Positions 59,887 to 64,000 of a stretch of DNA of 64,000 bases are shown piece by piece (position 1 is the first letter of the stretch; the number at the start of each line of letters is the position of its first letter). The translations under genes and the position numbers were made by a program. Location of the stretch: assembly GCF_005221325.1 (NCBI RefSeq), contig NZ_CP039888.1, positions 1,860,001 through 1,924,000 of the forward strand, in the 5' to 3' direction. Origin of the DNA: Agrobacterium tumefaciens. Lineage in GTDB: Bacteria; Pseudomonadota; Alphaproteobacteria; Rhizobiales; Rhizobiaceae. The notes below the pieces were generated by a model, which was given only the letters and a program-made list of their open reading frames with translations, ran no database searches and was not told the DNA's origin.

Positions 59887-62800
59887 ATGCCGAAGCGCCA
59901 AGATATCAAGTCCATCCTCATCATTGGCGCGGGACCGATCGTCATCGGTCAGGCATGTGAATTCGACTATTCAGGCACACAGGCCTGCAAGGCGCTGAAG
60001 GAAGAGGGTTACCGGGTCATTCTGGTCAACTCAAACCCGGCGACGATCATGACCGATCCGGGCCTTGCCGACGCCACCTATGTCGAGCCGATCACCCCTG
60101 AAGTCGTCGCCAAGATCATCGCCAAGGAGCGCCCGGACGCGCTTCTGCCGACCATGGGGGGCCAGACGGCGCTCAATACCGCGCTTTCTCTCAAACGCAT
60201 GGGCGTTCTCGACCGCTACAATGTCGAAATGATCGGCGCCAAGCCCGAAGCCATCGACATGGCCGAAGACCGCGCCTTGTTCCGCGAAGCCATGGCCCGC
60301 ATCGGCCTCGAAACGCCGAAGTCCATGCTCGCCAATGCGACTGAAATCAAGGACGCCGACCGCAAGACGCACGAAGCCGCCCGCACTGAACTCAAGGCAA
60401 AACTGTCCGGCGCAGAGTTGGACAAGGCTCTCGACAACCTCGAAAACCAGTGGAACCTTGGCGAGACGGACCGCAAGCAGCGCTATATCAGCCATGCCAT
60501 GGCCATTGCCGCGCAGGCCATCGACGTCGTCGGCCTGCCCGCCATCATCCGCCCTTCCTTCACCATGGGCGGCACAGGCGGCGGCATCGCCTACAACCGT
60601 TCGGAATTCTTCGAAATCATCGGCGGCGGTCTCGACGCATCGCCCACCACCGAAGTGCTGATCGAAGAATCTGTTCTTGGCTGGAAAGAATATGAAATGG
60701 AAGTGGTCCGCGACAAGGCGGACAACTGCATCATCATCTGCTCCATCGAAAACATCGACCCGATGGGCGTGCACACCGGCGACAGCATCACCGTTGCCCC
60801 TGCCCTGACGCTGACCGACAAAGAATACCAGATGATGCGCAACGCATCGATTGCGGTGTTGCGCGAGATTGGTGTCGAGACCGGCGGCTCCAACGTGCAG
60901 TTCGCCGTGAACCCCAAGGATGGCCGTCTGGTCGTCATCGAAATGAACCCGCGCGTTTCCCGCTCATCCGCGCTTGCTTCCAAGGCAACCGGCTTCCCGA
61001 TTGCCAAGGTCGCCGCCAAGCTCGCTATCGGCTATACGCTGGACGAGCTGGAAAACGACATCACCGGCGGTGCGACCCCAGCGTCCTTCGAGCCGTCAAT
61101 CGACTATGTCGTCACCAAAATTCCACGTTTCGCCTTCGAAAAATTCCCCGGCGCGTCGCCGATCCTCACCACCGCGATGAAGTCGGTCGGTGAAGTCATG
61201 GCCATCGGCCGCACCTTCGCCGAATCGCTGCAGAAGGCGCTGCGCGGCATGGAAACCGGCCTCACCGGTCTCGATGAAATCGAAATCCCCGGCTTTGAAG
61301 AAGGCGAAGGTTCCAAGAACGCCATCCGCGCCGCCATCGGCACGCCGACGCCGGATCGCCTGCGCATGGTCGCACAGGCGCTGCGCATGGGCATGACCGA
61401 AGAGGAAGTCCACGAAAACTCGAAGATCGATCCGTGGTTCATCGCCCAGTTCAAGGCCATCGTCGACACGGAAGCCCGCATTCGCGAGCACGGCCTGCCG
61501 CAGGATGCCGAAAACCTGCGCATGCTGAAAGCCATGGGCTTCTCCGACGCCCGCCTCGCCAGCCTGACGTCCAAGCGCCCGAAAGAAGTGGCCGAGCTGC
61601 GCAACAGCCTGAACGTCCGCCCGGTCTTCAAGCGCATCGACACATGCGCTGCCGAATTCGCCTCGCCCACCGCTTACATGTATTCGACCTACGAAATTCC
61701 CTTCGTCGGCGCGGCCCGCTCCGAAGCCCAGGTTTCCGCTCGCCGAAAGGTCGTCATCCTCGGCGGCGGTCCGAATCGCATCGGCCAGGGCATCGAGTTC
61801 GATTATTGCTGCTGCCACGCCGCCTTCGCGCTGAAGGATGCCGGCTTCGAAGCCATCATGATCAACTGCAACCCGGAAACCGTCTCCACCGACTATGACA
61901 CCTCCGACCGCCTCTATTTCGAGCCGCTGACGGCCGAAGACGTGATCGAGATCATGCGCGCCGAACAGGAAAAGGGTGAGCTGGTCGGCGTCATCGTGCA
62001 GTTTGGCGGCCAGACCCCGCTGAAACTTGCCGAAGCGCTGGAAAAGAACGGCATCCCGATCCTCGGCACCGCGCCTGACATGATCGACCTTGCCGAAGAC
62101 CGCGACCGCTTCCAGAAGCTCCTGATGAAGCTCGATCTCGCCCAGCCGAACAACGGCATCGCCTATTCGGTCGAACAGGCCCGCCTCGTCGCCTCGGAAA
62201 TCGGCTTCCCGCTGGTCGTGCGTCCGTCCTACGTTCTGGGTGGCCGCGCCATGCAGATCATCCACTCGGAAGGCCAGCTCCAGAGCTATCTGCTCGATAC
62301 CGTTCCGGGCCTCGTACCCGAAGATATCAAGCAGCGTTACCCGAACGACAAGACCGGCCAGATCAACACCCTGCTCGGCAAGAACCCGCTGCTGTTCGAC
62401 AGCTATCTGACCAACGCCGTCGAAGTGGACGTCGATGCGCTGTGCGACGGCGAAAACGTCTTCGTTTCCGGCATCATGGAACACATCGAAGAAGCCGGCA
62501 TCCATTCGGGCGATAGCGCCTGCTCGCTGCCTTCCCGTTCGCTGAGCAAGGAAACCCTCGATGAGCTGGAACGCCAGACGACGGCTCTTGCCAAGGCGCT
62601 CAATGTCGGTGGTCTGATGAACGTGCAATATGCCATCAAGGACGGCACGATCTACGTTCTCGAAGTCAACCCGCGCGCCTCGCGTACCGTGCCTTTCGTC
62701 GCCAAGACCATCGGTGCACCGATCGCCAAGATCGCCGCCCGCGTCATGGCCGGTGAAAAGCTTGGTCCCGCAATCGCCGCTTATGGCGAAAAGCCGGATC

Positions 62801-63375
62801 CGCGCAACCTGAAGCATATCGCCGTCAAGGAAGCCGTCTTCCCCTTCGCGCGCTTCCCCGGCGTCGACATCCTGCTCGGGCCGGAAATGCGCTCAACCGG
62901 TGAGGTCATCGGCCTCGACACGGATTTCGCGCTCGCCTTCGCCAAGAGCCAGCTCGGTGCCGGCGTCGACCTGCCGCGTTCCGGCACCGTCTTCGTATCG
63001 GTGCGTGACGAGGACAAGGAAGGCGTGCTTTCCGCCATCCGCATTCTCGTGGAAAGCGGCTTCAAGGTGCTGGCAACCGGCGGCACCCAGCGTTTCCTCG
63101 CCGAACAAGGCATCAACGCCGAAAAGATCAACAAGGTGCAGGAAGGCCGTCCGCATATCGAAGACGCCATCCGCAACCGTCAGGTCCAGCTGGTCATCAA
63201 CACCACCGACAGCAACAAGGCGATTTCGGACTCGAAGTCGCTGCGCCGCGCAACGCTGATGCAGAAGGTGCCTTACTACACGACGATGGCCGGTGCGGAA
63301 GCTGCAGCGCTTGCCATCAAGGCGCTGAAGGCCGGCAATCTGGAAGTGAAGCCGCTGCAAAGCTACTTCAACTAA
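59887..63375 (+). CDS. carB: Carbamoyl-phosphate synthase large subunit
   Basis: 1162 aa, start ATG 59887 after a GGAACGAG ribosome site, although the frame is open to 59815. Two homologous ATP-grasp halves: first at about 10-400 ([31 protein letters not shown]), second at about 620-1000 ([29 protein letters not shown]). A C-terminal MGS-like allosteric domain (about 1010-1160) has [14 protein letters not shown]. It makes carbamoyl phosphate from bicarbonate, ammonia and two ATP. Partner CarA is encoded 7.2 kb upstream. A strong terminator follows. Confidence 0.98.
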   Translation: MPKRQDIKSILIIGAGPIVIGQACEFDYSGTQACKALKEEGYRVILVNSNPATIMTDPGLADATYVEPITPEVVAKIIAKERPDALLPTMGGQTALNTALSLKRMGVLDRYNVEMIGAKPEAIDMAEDRALFREAMARIGLETPKSMLANATEIKDADRKTHEAARTELKAKLSGAELDKALDNLENQWNLGETDRKQRYISHAMAIAAQAIDVVGLPAIIRPSFTMGGTGGGIAYNRSEFFEIIGGGLDASPTTEVLIEESVLGWKEYEMEVVRDKADNCIIICSIENIDPMGVHTGDSITVAPALTLTDKEYQMMRNASIAVLREIGVETGGSNVQFAVNPKDGRLVVIEMNPRVSRSSALASKATGFPIAKVAAKLAIGYTLDELENDITGGATPASFEPSIDYVVTKIPRFAFEKFPGASPILTTAMKSVGEVMAIGRTFAESLQKALRGMETGLTGLDEIEIPGFEEGEGSKNAIRAAIGTPTPDRLRMVAQALRMGMTEEEVHENSKIDPWFIAQFKAIVDTEARIREHGLPQDAENLRMLKAMGFSDARLASLTSKRPKEVAELRNSLNVRPVFKRIDTCAAEFASPTAYMYSTYEIPFVGAARSEAQVSARRKVVILGGGPNRIGQGIEFDYCCCHAAFALKDAGFEAIMINCNPETVSTDYDTSDRLYFEPLTAEDVIEIMRAEQEKGELVGVIVQFGGQTPLKLAEALEKNGIPILGTAPDMIDLAEDRDRFQKLLMKLDLAQPNNGIAYSVEQARLVASEIGFPLVVRPSYVLGGRAMQIIHSEGQLQSYLLDTVPGLVPEDIKQRYPNDKTGQINTLLGKNPLLFDSYLTNAVEVDVDALCDGENVFVSGIMEHIEEAGIHSGDSACSLPSRSLSKETLDELERQTTALAKALNVGGLMNVQYAIKDGTIYVLEVNPRASRTVPFVAKTIGAPIAKIAARVMAGEKLGPAIAAYGEKPDPRNLKHIAVKEAVFPFARFPGVDILLGPEMRSTGEVIGLDTDFALAFAKSQLGAGVDLPRSGTVFVSVRDEDKEGVLSAIRILVESGFKVLATGGTQRFLAEQGINAEKINKVQEGRPHIEDAIRNRQVQLVINTTDSNKAISDSKSLRRATLMQKVPYYTTMAGAEAAALAIKALKAGNLEVKPLQSYFN

Positions 63376-63410
63376 GCGGTCTGCGGGAAAGCCCGCAAGA
63401 TTAAAAACAA

Positions 63411-63446
63411 ACGCCGCGGGTCGCCATGCCCGCGGCGTTTTGTTTT
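63411..63446 (+). terminator. Terminator of carB
   Basis: ACGCCGCGGG (63411-63420) pairs with CCCGCGGCGT (63429-63438), followed by TTTGTTTT. Confidence 0.88.
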
Positions 63447-63586
63447 GCGCAATGCCGCTGCAATCCATTTTCGGTATCAGAACGGCATCACTCCCGCACG
63501 AGGCTCATGATGTCTTTTTGCATTCCCGAAAAGCCAACCTCCACTGTCGGCCGTGCCGTTCCCCTGCGAACCAGCAGGATTAACTC

Positions 63587-63775
63587 ATGATCGGACGCCC
63601 CCTGGGGCCGCAGCGAGTGGCATTTCCGCTTCGGATCGAACCCGCCATATTGAGCGCGATTCGGCAGACCGCGAGCGACGAGTCGCGCAGCATCAATGCC
63701 CAGATCGAAATTCTGCTGAAAGAGGCCTTACGACATCGCGCCGCTGCGGATGCAGCGAACGAGCCGACAGGCTGA
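63587..63775 (+). CDS. Small Arc-like ribbon-helix-helix DNA-binding protein
   Basis: 62 aa. VAFPLRIEPAILSAIRQTASDESRSINAQIEILLKEAL matches the Arc/MetJ fold by pattern: a beta strand, helix A, a short turn with SRSINAQ, helix B (residues about 11-48). CAGGAT precedes ATG 63587. Arc-like proteins bind DNA as dimers and repress small regulons; some are antitoxins. No toxin gene is adjacent, so an antitoxin role has no support here. Confidence 0.75.
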   Translation: MIGRPLGPQRVAFPLRIEPAILSAIRQTASDESRSINAQIEILLKEALRHRAAADAANEPTG

Positions 63776-63828
63776 GCAGAAGGCTGCCAGGTTTGGAAAA
63801 TAAGGAGGGTTGAAGTTTTTGCCGCCGC

Positions 63829-64000
63829 CTAGGCTGCAAAAGCCTCGCGAACGCAATTGCGCCCTTCGGTCTTTGCCCGGTAAAGCGCACGGTCTGCCAT
63901 TTCGGCAAGCGCCTGGAGATCGCAGCCGACATCACCGCTCGCGGCGACGCCGATGCTGATTGTCACACCGACCCGCAAACCGCCGCAATCCACCTCCGTC
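63829..64000 (-). CDS. C-terminal end of a GGDEF (diguanylate cyclase) protein, cut by window edge
   Basis: The minus frame ending at the TAG 63829-63831 encodes LRVGVTISIGVAASGDVG, then LQALAEMADRALYRAKTEGRNCVREAF. This is the typical end of a GGDEF domain (the ADRALYRAKTEGRN region). The active-site GGDEF/GGEEF and any sensor domain lie beyond the right edge. It makes or senses cyclic di-GMP. Only about 57 residues are visible. Confidence 0.85.
   Translation of the reverse strand, partial: TEVDCGGLRVGVTISIGVAASGDVGCDLQALAEMADRALYRAKTEGRNCVREAFAA

Noticed and set aside
61096..62817. 573-codon minus-strand open frame inside carB
   Set aside because: carB is intact with every motif. The antisense product is Asp/Ala/Gly-rich and matches nothing.
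63587..63775. Antitoxin of a toxin-antitoxin pair
   Set aside because: The Arc-like gene stands alone. Neither side has a toxin-like small gene.

Overview
The window looks like chromosomal DNA of a member of the Rhizobiaceae, most probably Agrobacterium (A. tumefaciens/fabrum group). The GC-rich coding sequence, the RopB-type outer membrane protein, the rhizobial palindromic intergenic repeats and above all a bacteriophytochrome matching Agp2 (Cys13, Asp196, His248, His278, HWE kinase plus receiver) point there. Both ends cut a gene: metF on the left and a GGDEF protein on the right. I see no rRNA, prophage, insertion sequence or CRISPR array. There is one tRNA gene.

Layout. 1-3.4 kb: the 5' part of metF, an ArsR/methyltransferase regulator (SahR-like) with its palindromic operator, and ettA. 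3.4-8.5 kb: an alpha/beta hydrolase, then a translationally coupled CoA-transferase/ThDP-enzyme pair and a HugZ-type protein. 8.5-15.1 kb: small metabolic genes (RidA, DUF442-type phosphatase, DUF4432), an L,D-transpeptidase, a TetR/MFS efflux unit with two matching operators, an orphan ParA and a small exported protein. 15.1-22.7 kb: a cluster that reads as a complete gamma-glutamylation route for an amino alcohol, probably ethanolamine: permease, glutamine-synthetase-like ligase, Fe-alcohol dehydrogenase, aldehyde dehydrogenase, N-formylglutamate-amidohydrolase-like enzyme and a divergent RpiR regulator. 22.9-28.1 kb: an ABC importer operon ending in a Zn-alcohol dehydrogenase. 28-31 kb: an unknown membrane protein, an AT-rich gap, a frameshifted ATPase gene and an MHS-family transporter.

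31.3-36.5 kb: metH with a second copy of the SahR-like operator, diverging from an AGE-family sugar epimerase. 36.7-41.8 kb: a phosphatase, envelope and periplasmic proteins, tRNA-Ile(CAU), a SIMPL protein and YjbQ. 42-44.6 kb: agp2. 44.7-51.1 kb: a TonB-like DUF930 protein, rpoD, dnaG and yqeY. 51.3-63.4 kb: carA and carB, separated by about 7.2 kb holding a MATE pump, a dCache chemoreceptor, DUF2938, a zinc metallopeptidase and a divergent DUF2306/LytTR pair. The end carries an Arc-like ribbon-helix-helix protein and the GGDEF fragment.

How the genes work together. metF, the ArsR/methyltransferase protein and metH form a methionine-cycle regulon tied together by a shared 16-18 bp palindrome. 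The 15-22 kb cluster supplies uptake, activation, two oxidations and hydrolysis for one substrate. yqeY-dnaG-rpoD and carA/carB are housekeeping. Five copies of a two-hairpin intergenic repeat, in both orientations, sit just downstream of plus-strand genes. Functions come from motif and family recognition by eye; no database search was run.
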